DNA of 64,000 nt from Pantoea sp. RIT-PI-b (GCF_001187905.1 NZ_LGIS01000026.1:186001-250000), one strand, 5' to 3'; positions 35,404-44,533 are shown, numbered from the stretch's first letter. Made by a program: numbers and translations. Notes: a model not told the origin generated them from the sequence alone.

Positions 35404-36909
35404 ATGGACGGCACTCCGATACTCTCGATGCGTGGTATCACCCGGCGCTTTGGCAATTTCTATGCGCTAAAGGGCGTGGATCTCACGGTCTGGCCCGGTG
35501 AAGTGCATGCGCTGATGGGCGAAAACGGCGCAGGCAAAAGTACACTGATGAAAATTCTGGCCGGTGCCTATACCGCCAGCAGCGGGGAAATTCTTATCGA
35601 CGGCCAGCCGTATGCCATTAAAGGCCCAAAAGAGGCGTTGGCGGCAGGTATCACACTGATTTATCAGGAGATCAATCTGGCACCCAATCTGACGGTGGCA
35701 GAGAACATCTTTCTCGGCAGTGAAATCACGCGCGGCGGGCTGGTGAAACGTCGCCAGATGGCGGAGGAGGCGCAGCGGGTGATCGATCGCCTGGGCGCAC
35801 AGTTCAACGCCACCGATTTGGTCAGCCGTCTCAGTATTGCCGAGCAGCAGCAGGTGGAAATCGCCCGCGCGCTGCACCGCAACAGCCGCATTCTGGTAAT
35901 GGATGAACCTACCGCAGCGCTGTCGAATCGCGAAACAGAGCAGCTGTTTGCGCTGATAAAACGTCTGCGCAGCGAAGGTATGGCGATCATCTATATCAGC
36001 CACCGCATGGCGGAAGTGTATGAACTCTCGGATCGCGTCAGCGTGCTGCGCGACGGTGAATATGTCGGCAGCCTGACGCGTGAACAGCTCAACGCCAGCA
36101 AGCTGGTGCGCATGATGGTTGGACGCCCGCTCAGCGACCTGTTTAACAAAGACCGCACTATTCCGCTCGGCGACATCCGCCTGGCGGTCAATCACCTGTG
36201 CGACAAACACAAAGTCCGCCCCAGCAGCTTAGTGGTGCGCGCCGGCGAGATCGTCGGCCTGGCGGGCCTGGTCGGTGCCGGGCGCAGCGAGCTGGCGCAG
36301 CTGATTTTCGGCGTGCATAAACCGAGCGGCGGCGAGATCTGGATCGACGGGGAAAAGGTGCAGATTCACTCCCCACGTGACGCGATTGCGCGCGGTATCG
36401 GCTTTCTCACCGAGAACCGTAAAGAGCAAGGCCTGTTCCTCGAACTGGCGGCGCAGGACAACATTGTGATGGCGACGCTGGAGCGCGATGCCAGTTACGG
36501 CCTGCTGAACCGGCGCAAAGGGCAGACCATCGCCAGCGAAGCGATTGATGCCCTGAACATTCGCGTGCCGCATGCGCAGGTGCGTGCCGGCGGTTTGTCC
36601 GGCGGAAATCAGCAGAAGCTGTTGATATCACGTTGGGTGGCGATTGCACCGCGCATCCTGATCCTTGATGAGCCGACGCGCGGCGTGGATGTTGGCGCCA
36701 AAAGCGAAATCTACCGCATGATGCAGCAGATGGCGCAGCAGGGCGTGGCGATTTTGATGATCTCCAGCGAATTGCCGGAAGTGGTGGGCATGAGCGACCG
36801 CGTGTATGTGATGCGCGAGGGATCGATTGCCGGCGAGTTGAGTGGGGCAGAGATCAGCCAGGAAAACATTATGACACTGGCCACCGGCGCGCAGCCGGTT
36901 CAGGCCTGA
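35404..36909 (+). CDS. sugar ABC transporter ATP-binding protein (RbsA/XylG type, two ATPase domains)
   Basis: This 501-residue ATPase of a ribose-type importer has domain 1 with Walker [10 protein letters not shown], signature [15 protein letters not shown] and Walker [12 protein letters not shown]. Domain 2 has the family-typical degenerate Walker [11 protein letters not shown], then [14 protein letters not shown] and [13 protein letters not shown]. The ATG follows AGGAG. It starts an operon with permease, binding protein, isomerase, aldolase and kinase genes, so it energises uptake of the sugar that those enzymes degrade. Confidence 0.93.
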   Translation: MDGTPILSMRGITRRFGNFYALKGVDLTVWPGEVHALMGENGAGKSTLMKILAGAYTASSGEILIDGQPYAIKGPKEALAAGITLIYQEINLAPNLTVAENIFLGSEITRGGLVKRRQMAEEAQRVIDRLGAQFNATDLVSRLSIAEQQQVEIARALHRNSRILVMDEPTAALSNRETEQLFALIKRLRSEGMAIIYISHRMAEVYELSDRVSVLRDGEYVGSLTREQLNASKLVRMMVGRPLSDLFNKDRTIPLGDIRLAVNHLCDKHKVRPSSLVVRAGEIVGLAGLVGAGRSELAQLIFGVHKPSGGEIWIDGEKVQIHSPRDAIARGIGFLTENRKEQGLFLELAAQDNIVMATLERDASYGLLNRRKGQTIASEAIDALNIRVPHAQVRAGGLSGGNQQKLLISRWVAIAPRILILDEPTRGVDVGAKSEIYRMMQQMAQQGVAILMISSELPEVVGMSDRVYVMREGSIAGELSGAEISQENIMTLATGAQPVQA

Positions 36910-36919
36910 GGAGAGCGCA

Positions 36920-37903
36920 ATGACCAGTGAATCCGCACGCGTAAAAAGCCCAACGCTGAAGCGCGCGTTAATGAGCGACCTGCTGCAAACCGTCGGCATC
37001 CTGCCGATTCTTATCCTGATCGTGGCGGTGTTTGGTTTTGTCACGCCGAACTTCTTCACCGAGGGCAATCTGCTGAATATTACGCGCCAGGCGTCGATCA
37101 ACATTGTGCTGGCGGCGGGCATGACCTTTGTGATTCTTACCGGCGGGATTGATTTATCGGTGGGATCGATGCTCGGCACTACGGCGGTGGTGGCGATGGT
37201 GGTGTCGCTCGATCCCGCCTTCGCGTCACTCACCATTCCGGCGGCCTTGGGTGCCGGGCTGATTATGGGGTTGTTCAACGGCATTTTGGTGGCGTGGGCA
37301 GGGCTGCCGCCCTTCATTGTCACGCTGGGCACCTATACCGCACTGCGCGGTGCGGCCTATCTGCTGGCTGACGGCACCACGGTAATTAACTCCGATATTA
37401 ACTTTGAGTGGATCGGCAATGGCTACCTTGGGCCGGTGCCGTGGCTGATCATTATCGCCTTTGCGGTGATTGCGCTGTGCTGGTTCATTCTGCGTCGCAC
37501 CACGCTTGGCGTGCACATCTATGCGGTAGGCGGCAACGTGCAGGCCGCGCGTCTGACCGGCATCAAAGTCGGCGTGGTGCTGCTGTTTGTCTACGCCATG
37601 AGCGGGTTGCTGTCCGGACTCGGCGGACTGATGAGCGCCTCGCGCTTGTACAGCGCCAACGGCAATCTCGGCGTCGGTTATGAGCTGGATGCGATTGCAG
37701 CGGTGATTCTCGGCGGCACCAGCTTTGTTGGTGGCATCGGCACGATTACCGGCACGCTGATTGGTGCGCTGATTATCGCCACGCTGAACAATGGCATGAC
37801 GCTGATGGGCGTGTCGTATTTCTGGCAGTTAGTGATTAAGGGCGCGGTGATCATTATCGCAGTGTTGATAGATAAGTACCGGACGCGGCATCACGTGAGT
37901 TGA
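36920..37903 (+). CDS. sugar ABC transporter permease (RbsC type)
   Basis: This 327-residue inner-membrane permease has eight or more hydrophobic segments. Family motifs are LAAGMTFVILTGGIDLSVGS near residue 75 and LGGTSFVGGIGTITGTLIGA near residue 265. It follows the ATPase gene by 10 bp with GAGGAG before the ATG. It forms the membrane channel with the RbsA-like and RbsB-like partners. A GC-rich repeat separates it from the binding-protein gene. Confidence 0.93.
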   Translation: MTSESARVKSPTLKRALMSDLLQTVGILPILILIVAVFGFVTPNFFTEGNLLNITRQASINIVLAAGMTFVILTGGIDLSVGSMLGTTAVVAMVVSLDPAFASLTIPAALGAGLIMGLFNGILVAWAGLPPFIVTLGTYTALRGAAYLLADGTTVINSDINFEWIGNGYLGPVPWLIIIAFAVIALCWFILRRTTLGVHIYAVGGNVQAARLTGIKVGVVLLFVYAMSGLLSGLGGLMSASRLYSANGNLGVGYELDAIAAVILGGTSFVGGIGTITGTLIGALIIATLNNGMTLMGVSYFWQLVIKGAVIIIAVLIDKYRTRHHVS

Positions 37904-37918
37904 GTTGTAACGTGCCGG

Positions 37919-38043
37919 CTGTCCCCCTCCTCGGTCCTCCCCCATTAATGGGGGAGGAAGATGCTGCCATATGTGAGTTTTGAAGTGGCATGTGGCAGCG
38001 TCTCCTTCCCCCGCTTGCGGGGGAAGGCTGGGATGGGGGACAG
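37919..38043. repeat. 125-bp GC-rich composite inverted repeat
   Basis: The outer ends CTGTCCCCC and GGGGGACAG enclose two hairpins, CCTCCCCC-ATTAAT-GGGGGAGG and CTTCCCCC-GCTTGC-GGGGGAAG. Its outer arms match the two arms of the 56-bp palindrome at 30854-30909, so both belong to one repeat family. It lies between the sugar permease and binding-protein genes. Confidence 0.85.
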
Positions 38044-38088
38044 CGAGCACTCATCATAAAAACCAAAAAAAGCAGGAGAACATCGACT

Positions 38089-39027
38089 ATGCGTTTTAAT
38101 CCGATTGTAACCGGGCTGCTGGCGGCGACGCTGTTCAGTGCTGGCGTGGCTCAGGCAAAAGAACTGAAATCTATCGGCGTGACGGTGGGCGATCTCGCCA
38201 ACCCGTTCTTCGTGCAGATCACCAAAGGCGCGGAGCTTAAGGCGCGGGAGCTGGCGGGTGATAAGGTCAACGTGACGCTGGTGTCGAGCGGCTACGATCT
38301 TGGCCAGCAGGTGGGGCAGATTGATAACTTTATCGCCGCCAAAGTGGACATGATTATCCTCAACGCCGCCGATTCCAAAGGCATTGCGCCTGCGGTGAAA
38401 CGTGCGCGTGATGCCGGCATTGTGGTGGTGGCGGTGGACGTGGCGGCAGATGGCGCCAACGCCACCATCACATCCGATAACACCGCCGCCGGTGCGATGG
38501 CGTGTAAATACATTTCCGATCGTCTGAAAGCCAAAGGCAACGTCGTCATCATTAACGGGCCGCCGGTTTCGGCGGTGCAGAACCGTGTGGAAGGCTGCAT
38601 GACCGAGCTGAAAACCCATCCGGATATCAAACTGCTCTCCTATAACCAGAACGCCAAAGGCAGCCGCGAAGGGGGGCTGGAGGTGATGACTGGCCTGCTG
38701 TCGGCCAATCCGAAGATTGATGCGGTGTTTGCCATCAACGACCCCACCGCGATTGGCGCCGATTTAGCGGCGAAACAGGCGCAGCGTAATGAGTTCTTTA
38801 TTGTTGGCGTCGATGGATCGCCTGACGGTGAAGAGGCGCTGAAACGCAAAGGCTCGCTGTTCGTTGCGACGCCAGCGCAGGATCCGCAGGTGATGGCGGC
38901 GAAAGCGGTAGAGATCGGTTACGACATTCTGCAGGGCAAACCGGCGCCGGATAAGCCGGTGTTGATCCCGGTGACGATGATCGATCGCAACAGCGTGAGC
39001 GGCTACAAGGGCTGGACGGTGAAGTAA
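38089..39027 (+). CDS. sugar ABC transporter periplasmic substrate-binding protein (RbsB type)
   Basis: This 312-residue protein has a Sec signal peptide ending in GVAQA, with the mature form starting KELKSIGV. The periplasmic-binding-protein type 1 fold is recognisable from GVTVGDLANPFFVQITKGAE, the hinge region and VFAINDPTAIGADLA. The ATG at 38089 has AGGAG upstream, and a longer reading would translate the preceding repeat. Ligand class by family is a pentose or hexose. The repeat elements on both sides could raise its mRNA level relative to the permease. Confidence 0.92.
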   Translation: MRFNPIVTGLLAATLFSAGVAQAKELKSIGVTVGDLANPFFVQITKGAELKARELAGDKVNVTLVSSGYDLGQQVGQIDNFIAAKVDMIILNAADSKGIAPAVKRARDAGIVVVAVDVAADGANATITSDNTAAGAMACKYISDRLKAKGNVVIINGPPVSAVQNRVEGCMTELKTHPDIKLLSYNQNAKGSREGGLEVMTGLLSANPKIDAVFAINDPTAIGADLAAKQAQRNEFFIVGVDGSPDGEEALKRKGSLFVATPAQDPQVMAAKAVEIGYDILQGKPAPDKPVLIPVTMIDRNSVSGYKGWTVK

Positions 39028-39037
39028 TTACGGTTTT

Positions 39038-39157
39038 CCCTCACACCAGCCCTCTCCCGCAAGCGGGCGAGGGGGCTGCCCGAGAGAGTTGAAAGTTTTA
39101 CGTTTGCTCCACCTCTTCATTCCCTCTCCCGCCAGCGGGAGAGGGTTAGGGTGAGGG
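39038..39157. repeat. inverted repeat pair of CCCTCTCCC-type hairpins
   Basis: The left element is 39038-39073 (CCCTCAC to CGAGGG) and the right element is 39122-39157 (CCCTCTCCCGC-CA-GCGGGAGAGGG, then GTGAGGG). The two are inverted relative to each other and flank a short AT-richer spacer. The pair lies between the binding protein and the isomerase genes. Confidence 0.85.
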
Positions 39158-39190
39158 CCAGCGCGCACTCACCTAAAAAAGGAGGAGCCA

Positions 39191-39874
39191 ATGCAACGCT
39201 CTGAAGTGAATGCGATCTTACAACGTACCCGCGAATTCTTTATGCGTCAGGATGTGCATCTGCCGCCATGGGCCGATTACGGCCTCAGCCAGTGGCGCGC
39301 GCTGGATAAACACCATGCTGGCGAGCTGCTGGCACTGCACCTTGGCTGGGACGTCACTAGCTTCGGCGCCGACGATTTTAATCAAACCGGTTTAACCCTG
39401 TTCACGCTGCGCAACGGCTCGCGCGGGGGGCAGCCGTGGGGCAAGCCCTATGCGGAGAAGATTATGCATGTGCGCGAAGGGCAGCTAACGCCGATGCATT
39501 ACCACCCGCAAAAGATGGAAGACATCATTAATCGCGGCGGCGGCAATCTGATCGTCACGCTACATAACCGCGCTGGTCATCAACTGGCGGATACGGCGGT
39601 GGACGTCACGCTCGATGGCATCCGCCAAACCCATGCTGCTGGCTCGCAGTTACGCTTATCGCCCGGCGAAAGCGTCACTTTGCTGCCCGGCATCTGGCAC
39701 AGCTTCTGGGGCGAAGAGGGCTACGGCGATGTGCTAGTGGGTGAAGTCTCGATGCCCAACGACGACGAACATGACAACGTATTTCTCACGCCGCTGGCGC
39801 GGTTCAATCCGCTTGATGAAGATGAAGAACCGCGCTGGCTGCTGTGTAACGAATATCATCGCTGGCTGGCATAA
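39191..39874 (+). CDS. D-lyxose/D-mannose ketol-isomerase-like protein (cupin)
   Basis: This 227-residue cupin-fold protein belongs to the D-lyxose isomerase family, which converts D-lyxose to D-xylulose and often D-mannose to D-fructose. The metal-binding cupin motif is in TPMHYHPQKMEDIINRGGG near residue 105, with a further histidine in LLPGIWHSFWGEEG near residue 170. AGGAGG precedes the ATG. From memory, the E. coli O157 member of this family also sits with a sugar ABC transporter, an aldolase and a kinase. It is probably the entry step for the transported sugar. Confidence 0.85.
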   Translation: MQRSEVNAILQRTREFFMRQDVHLPPWADYGLSQWRALDKHHAGELLALHLGWDVTSFGADDFNQTGLTLFTLRNGSRGGQPWGKPYAEKIMHVREGQLTPMHYHPQKMEDIINRGGGNLIVTLHNRAGHQLADTAVDVTLDGIRQTHAAGSQLRLSPGESVTLLPGIWHSFWGEEGYGDVLVGEVSMPNDDEHDNVFLTPLARFNPLDEDEEPRWLLCNEYHRWLA

Positions 39875-39885
39875 AGGAGCGCATC

Positions 39886-40746
39886 ATGGCACTGATCTCC
39901 CTGGCGCAGGGCTTAGCCCATGCGCAACAAAATGGTTACGCGCTCGGCGCGTTTAACGTCCTCGACACGCATTTCCTGCGCGCGCTGTATCAGGCTGCTG
40001 AACAGCAGCGCTCACCGTTTATTATCAGTATTGCCGAGGTGCATTTTAAATATGTCAGCCTCGAATCTTTGGTAGCGGCGGTACGCACCGAAGCCGCACT
40101 GCACGATATTCCGGTGGTGCTGCATCTCGATCACGGCTTGCATTTTGAAGCGGTAATGCAGGCGATTCGCCTCGGCTTTACCTCAGTGATGTTTGATGGT
40201 TCGACGCTCAGCTACGACGAAAACGTGCGTCAGACGCGCGAAGTGGTGAAGATGTGCCACGCGCTCGGCGTATCGGTGGAGGCAGAGCTCGGCGCGGTAG
40301 GCGGCGATGAAGGTGGCGCACTGTTTGGTGAGGCCGATAGTAATAAATTCACCGATCCGGCACAGGCCGCTGATTTCGTCCACTCGACCGGTATTGATTG
40401 TCTGGCAGTCGCGATTGGCAATGCGCACGGCAAATATAAAGGTGAACCGAAGCTCGACTTCGACCGATTGGCGGCGATTCGTTCTACGGCTGGCATTCCG
40501 CTGGTGCTGCATGGCGGATCCGGGATTAGCGATGCCGATTTCCGGCGTGCAATCAGCCTCGGCATCAACAAAATTAACTTCTATACCGGCATGTCGCAGG
40601 CGGCGCTCGGGGCGATTGAAACGCAAATCACTGAGCGTGATGCGCGCTACGACGCCTTCGCCGAGTTGCTGATGGCGGTGGAGCGCAATATCGCCAACGT
40701 GGTGGCGCAACAGATGCAGGTATTTGGCAGCGCCGGGAGGGCCTGA
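39886..40746 (+). CDS. class II ketose-bisphosphate aldolase (FbaA/GatY/KbaY-like)
   Basis: This 286-residue zinc aldolase has an N-terminal GYALGAFNVLDT motif, the zinc-binding and catalytic LHLDHGLHFE near residue 80, VEAELGAVGGDEGG near 135, and the phosphate-binding HGGSGISD near 210. It would cleave a phosphorylated ketose to dihydroxyacetone phosphate and an aldehyde. It follows the isomerase by 11 bp and ends one base before the kinase ATG. Whether the substrate is a 1-phosphate or a 1,6-bisphosphate is not decided. Confidence 0.9.
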   Translation: MALISLAQGLAHAQQNGYALGAFNVLDTHFLRALYQAAEQQRSPFIISIAEVHFKYVSLESLVAAVRTEAALHDIPVVLHLDHGLHFEAVMQAIRLGFTSVMFDGSTLSYDENVRQTREVVKMCHALGVSVEAELGAVGGDEGGALFGEADSNKFTDPAQAADFVHSTGIDCLAVAIGNAHGKYKGEPKLDFDRLAAIRSTAGIPLVLHGGSGISDADFRRAISLGINKINFYTGMSQAALGAIETQITERDARYDAFAELLMAVERNIANVVAQQMQVFGSAGRA

Positions 40747-40747
40747 G

Positions 40748-41800
40748 ATGGAGGGGCGTAGCGGCATCATCGGGGCGGGTAGCATGCTGGTGGATCACGT
40801 TCAGCGAATCAGCCACTGGCCGGAACAGGGCTGGCTGGCGGATATTCAGCACAGTGAAAAAAGCAGCGGCGGTGCCGCGCTCAACGTGCTGTTCACTCTG
40901 GCGCGCATGCAGGTGAATCTGCCGCTGGCGGGCGTTGGTATGATTGGTGAGGACAGCGATGGCGACTTCATCCTGCAGTTGCTGGACGAGCATCACATCG
41001 ATCGCCAGTTTGTGCTGCGCACCCGAAGTATCAACACCGCGATGACGCAAGTGATGACCACGCCGGATGGCCAGCGCACCTTCTTCCACGCGCGCGGCGC
41101 CAATGGTCAGCTCGATTTACCGCATTTCGCGGCTGTCACCACCTCGCACCGCATTTTTCACCTCGGCTATTTGCTGCTGCTCGATAGCCTTGATGTGCCC
41201 GATGCCGAGTTCGGTACGCGCAGCGCACGGCTGCTGGCACAGATGCAGCAGCGTGGTTATCTCACTTCACTCGATTTGGTGTCGCGCGTCGGCGAGTATC
41301 GTCCGCTGGTGGTACCCGCGCTGCGCTGGCTCGATTATCTGGTCATTAACGAACTGGAAGCGCAAGCGCTCACGGGCGTCAGTTTGCGCACACCGCAAGG
41401 ACTGGCTGCACCCGCCGCGTTTGCCGAGGCGGCGACGTGGTTGCTGCAGCAAGGCGTGCGCCAGCGGGTGGTGATTCATGCGCCGGAAGGCGCGTGGGGC
41501 CAGCAAGCGGACGGAGAAGGGCGTTGGCAACCTGCATGGTGCCTGGCGCCAGAAGAGATTGTTGGCAGCGTGGGGGCGGGCGATGCGTTTTGTGCGGGAG
41601 TGTTATACGCCAGCCATGAAGGCTGGTCGCTGACGGACACACTGCGGCTGGCGCACACCTGCGCCTGTTTTAATCTGCATGCAGCAAATGCGCTGGACGG
41701 CACGCGGCCACTGGCCGAGATGCAGCGCTGGATGGCTCAGGCAATCTGCGTTTCGCGCGCTGCGGACGAGGGGCGCATCACGTCGGCGGAGAAGACGTAG
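40748..41800 (+). CDS. PfkB-family carbohydrate kinase
   Basis: This 350-residue ribokinase-fold kinase carries the C-terminal PfkB signature VGSVGAGDAFCAGVLYA with the catalytic aspartate in GAGDAF, and the N-terminal glycine pair in SSGGAALNVLFTLARM. The start at 40748 immediately follows the aldolase stop. It should phosphorylate the ketose from the isomerase step, giving the aldolase substrate. Its last 64 bp overlap the 3' end of the response regulator gene on the minus strand. Confidence 0.9.
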   Translation: MEGRSGIIGAGSMLVDHVQRISHWPEQGWLADIQHSEKSSGGAALNVLFTLARMQVNLPLAGVGMIGEDSDGDFILQLLDEHHIDRQFVLRTRSINTAMTQVMTTPDGQRTFFHARGANGQLDLPHFAAVTTSHRIFHLGYLLLLDSLDVPDAEFGTRSARLLAQMQQRGYLTSLDLVSRVGEYRPLVVPALRWLDYLVINELEAQALTGVSLRTPQGLAAPAAFAEAATWLLQQGVRQRVVIHAPEGAWGQQADGEGRWQPAWCLAPEEIVGSVGAGDAFCAGVLYASHEGWSLTDTLRLAHTCACFNLHAANALDGTRPLAEMQRWMAQAICVSRAADEGRITSAEKT

Positions 41801-42483
41801 CCGAGGCCGCGAATAGTACGGATCAGGCTGGGCTGATGCGGATTGGCTTCTATTTTGCGCCGCAGACGCATAATCAGCACATCTATAGTGCGATCGAACA
41901 CCTCAAGACTTTCGCTGTGCGTCAGCTCCAGCAGCTGATCGCGGGTTAACACTTTACGCGCGTGCGCCACCAGCGCGCGTAGCAGGGCATATTCTCCCTG
42001 CGTCAATGGCACACTTTCACGTTGTGGATTGAATAACTGACAGCGCGCATCATCCAGACGCCAACCGTTAAATTGCCAGCCCTCATCCGCTAAATATTCT
42101 GGCTGCGTCAGCCGACCGCAGCGGCGCAGGGCCGCACGCGCACGCGCCACCACCACGCGCGGATTAAAGGGTTTAGCGATGTAATCGTCGGCCCCCATTT
42201 CCAGTCCGACTACCATATCCGCCTCCGATCCCATGCCGGTTAGCATGATCACCAGCAGGTCGGGTCGTTGCCGCTGCATCTGCTGCAGCACCAGCAAACC
42301 GTTGGTATCAGGCAGCATCATATCCAGCATCACCAGCGAAATGTCCGGATGCTGGGCCAGCAGCGCCAGCGCATCTTTACCCTGATGGCAGCTATAAACG
42401 GTAAACACATGTTCATTTAACACATCGTGCAGCAGTTCGCACACTGCACGATCATCATCAACCACCAGAATCGCGGGCTTCAT
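41737..42483 (-). CDS. OmpR/PhoB-family response regulator (TorR-like)
   Basis: This 248-residue protein has an N-terminal receiver domain with the acidic pocket VVDDD, the phosphoacceptor D54 in VMLDMMLP, the conserved threonine in MLTGMG and the lysine in YIAKPFNP. A C-terminal winged helix follows (LTQGEYALLRALV, then FDRTIDVLIMRLRRKIE and IRTIRGLGYVFS). It closes the sugar-catabolic region on the opposite strand, while a hybrid kinase opens it, so the two may form one signalling pair. No kinase gene is directly adjacent. Confidence 0.92.
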   Translation of the reverse strand: MKPAILVVDDDRAVCELLHDVLNEHVFTVYSCHQGKDALALLAQHPDISLVMLDMMLPDTNGLLVLQQMQRQRPDLLVIMLTGMGSEADMVVGLEMGADDYIAKPFNPRVVVARARAALRRCGRLTQPEYLADEGWQFNGWRLDDARCQLFNPQRESVPLTQGEYALLRALVAHARKVLTRDQLLELTHSESLEVFDRTIDVLIMRLRRKIEANPHQPSLIRTIRGLGYVFSADVMRPSSAARETQIA

Positions 42484-42891
42484 GGACGCGCCTCTTTTGT
42501 TACGAAAGGGTTAAAAGCAGTGTAACCCGCGGTTTTTTACCTGCTGATTCAGGCAACAGAAACGTGAGCGCCATCGCCTGGCAGAGTGCGAAAGCGTGCA
42601 GTGCCGCAATATTTTGCCCGGTGAATAGCCAGAGGGGAAAACGATTGCGCGGCGCCGGTGCAATGCACCATAATCGCGCCTCGTTCTGGTTCAGAATTAT
42701 CCTAACCGTAACCGCAATTGAAAACGTAATCGATTGCGTCGGGGAGTGGCATAGCTATTGCTATATGGACAGGGGAAAGCGGAAGGTTTTACCACCTTTT
42801 GTCCAGTTTGCTTCGCTTTCAATACAACAATAAGCATGTAAACCACATTGGCAAGGAGCGCGCGCATTCGTGCCGACTCCGCTCATGAGAG
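42484..42891. other. 408-bp intergenic regulatory region
   Basis: No gene is apparent here. It contains the upstream region of the minus-strand response regulator, a short dyad GGTGC-AAT-GCACC near 42656-42668, and a PurR-type operator at 42724-42739 overlapped by a -35-like TTGAAA (42718-42723). A convincing -10 is not obvious. Confidence 0.6.
42724..42739 (+). promoter_or_regulatory. PurR operator
   Basis: The 16-bp sequence ACGTAATCGATTGCGT is a near-perfect palindrome around a central CG and differs from the PurR consensus ACGCAA-N-CG-N-TT-N-CGT at only one conserved position. It lies about 150 bp upstream of a purine permease gene, the expected type of target, so repression by PurR with hypoxanthine or guanine is likely. 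Confidence 0.8.
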
Positions 42892-44193
42892 ATGATGATG
42901 TTAGAAAAACTCTTCAAATTAAAAGCGCACAACACAACGGTTCGCACCGAAATCATTGCGGGTCTCACCACCTTCCTGGCAATGGCTTATATCCTGTTTG
43001 TTAACCCGAGCATTCTCGGTGCAACCGGCATGGATAAAGGGGCTGTCTTCGTGGCGACCTGTCTGGCGGCGGCGATTGGCTGCGTGTTAATGGGTCTTAT
43101 CGCTAACTATCCGATTGCGCTCGCGCCGGGTATGGGCCTCAACGCCTTCTTTACCTATACCGTGGTTCTGCATATGGGTTACACGTGGCAAGTCGCGCTC
43201 GGCGCGGTGTTCTTGTCGGCGGTGATCTTCTTTGCCATGTCGCTTTTCAAAATTCGTGAGTGGATTATTAACAGCATTCCGCTGCCGCTGCGGGCTGGTA
43301 TTGGCGCCGGTATCGGTCTGTTCCTGGCGATTATCGCTTTGGAAGGCGCGGGTATCGTGGTGGATAACCCAGCCACGCTGGTTGGCCTGGGCGATCTGAC
43401 CAAACCGGGTCCGCTGCTGGCGCTGCTCGGCTTCTTCATCATTGTGGTGCTGGAAGCGCGTCGCGTCACCGGTGCGGTGCTGATCGGTATTCTGGTGGTG
43501 ACGTTCATTTCGATGGGCATTGGCCTGACGCCATTTGGCGGCGTGTTCTCCGCTCCGCCCTCCATCGCGCCAACCTTTATGCAGCTGGATATCGCGGGTG
43601 CCTTCAACGTGGGGCTGGTCAGCGTGATTTTCGCCTTCCTGTTCGTTGACGTTTTCGATAACACCGGGACGTTACTGGGCGTGACCAAGCGCGCGGGTTT
43701 AGCGGATGAGAAGGGTAACGTGCCGAAAATGGGCCGTGCGCTGATTGCCGATAGCGCCGCAGCGCTGTTCGGTTCGCTGCTCGGTACCTCAACCACCACC
43801 AGCTATGTGGAATCTGCTGCGGGCGTCAGCGCCGGTGGCCGCACTGGTTTGACGGCGATTGTGGTAGCGATTCTGTTCCTGCTGAGCCTGTTCTTCTCGC
43901 CGCTGGCGGGCAGCGTTCCTGTGTATGCAACTGCACCTGCGCTGCTGTTTGTAGCGGTGCTGATGGCGTCTGGTTTAGCGGATATTGACTGGAAAGACAT
44001 CACCACCGCGGCACCGGTTACCGTGACGGCGTTGACCATGCCACTGACCTACTCCATCGCCAACGGTATTGCGTTTGGTTTCATTACCTGGACGGTGGTT
44101 AAGCTGCTCAGCGGTCGCACCAAAGAGGTTAATCCGGCGCTGATTATTCTGTCGATTCTGTTTGTGATCAAACTGGGTTGGCTGAGCGCGTAA
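42892..44193 (+). CDS. NCS2/AzgA-family purine permease (adenine/guanine/hypoxanthine)
   Basis: This 433-residue proton symporter has 12 or more hydrophobic segments. Family motifs are TEIIAGLTTFLAMAYILFVNP near the start (in part TEIIAGLTTFLAMAYI), APGMGLNAFFTY near residue 85, FLFVDVFDNTGTLLGV near 250 and GRTGLTAIVVAILF near 320. Sequence character is closer to AdeP and AzgA than to GhxP. Three ATG codons (42892, 42895, 42898) occur in a row, so the exact start is open. The upstream PurR operator supports a purine substrate. Confidence 0.9.
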   Translation: MMMLEKLFKLKAHNTTVRTEIIAGLTTFLAMAYILFVNPSILGATGMDKGAVFVATCLAAAIGCVLMGLIANYPIALAPGMGLNAFFTYTVVLHMGYTWQVALGAVFLSAVIFFAMSLFKIREWIINSIPLPLRAGIGAGIGLFLAIIALEGAGIVVDNPATLVGLGDLTKPGPLLALLGFFIIVVLEARRVTGAVLIGILVVTFISMGIGLTPFGGVFSAPPSIAPTFMQLDIAGAFNVGLVSVIFAFLFVDVFDNTGTLLGVTKRAGLADEKGNVPKMGRALIADSAAALFGSLLGTSTTTSYVESAAGVSAGGRTGLTAIVVAILFLLSLFFSPLAGSVPVYATAPALLFVAVLMASGLADIDWKDITTAAPVTVTALTMPLTYSIANGIAFGFITWTVVKLLSGRTKEVNPALIILSILFVIKLGWLSA

Positions 44194-44204
44194 GCCTTAC
44201 TTAA

Positions 44205-44226
44205 CGGAAGCCCGCCCGGGCTTCCG
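44205..44226 (+). terminator. hairpin after the purine permease gene
   Basis: The stem CGGAAGCCCG pairs with CGGGCTTCCG over a 2-base loop, 12 bp after the permease stop. There is only a weak T content afterwards. The rest of the 340-bp gap up to the next start at 44534 shows no gene. Confidence 0.65.
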
Positions 44227-44533
44227 TGTCTGCTGTTGCAATCCTCTGCTGATTTTCTGCGTGAATCCTCACACTTCATTTTAATGCCCGCTTCTCATCC
44301 CGCTTGCGCCCGTTCACGCTGAGCTTGTTGTTTAATCTTGCACGCTAAAATAGTGCTGTGAATGGCGGGATCGTGGAATGTCAACGCCGTGCAAATCTGT
44401 TTCACTAAGGGTGTGGTGGAAAGAGTGAATCAAGGCTATAGAAGAGGATTCGGTAATGGATTACCCCATTAGCGCTACAACTCGTGTGTTCCCACCGCTA
44501 ATTTTTGATGTGGGTTACAAAGGAGATCGGCAA

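Noticed and set aside
37990..38088. N-terminal extension of the sugar binding protein
   Set aside because: The extension encodes the GC-rich repeat; the ATG at 38089 starts a proper signal peptide.
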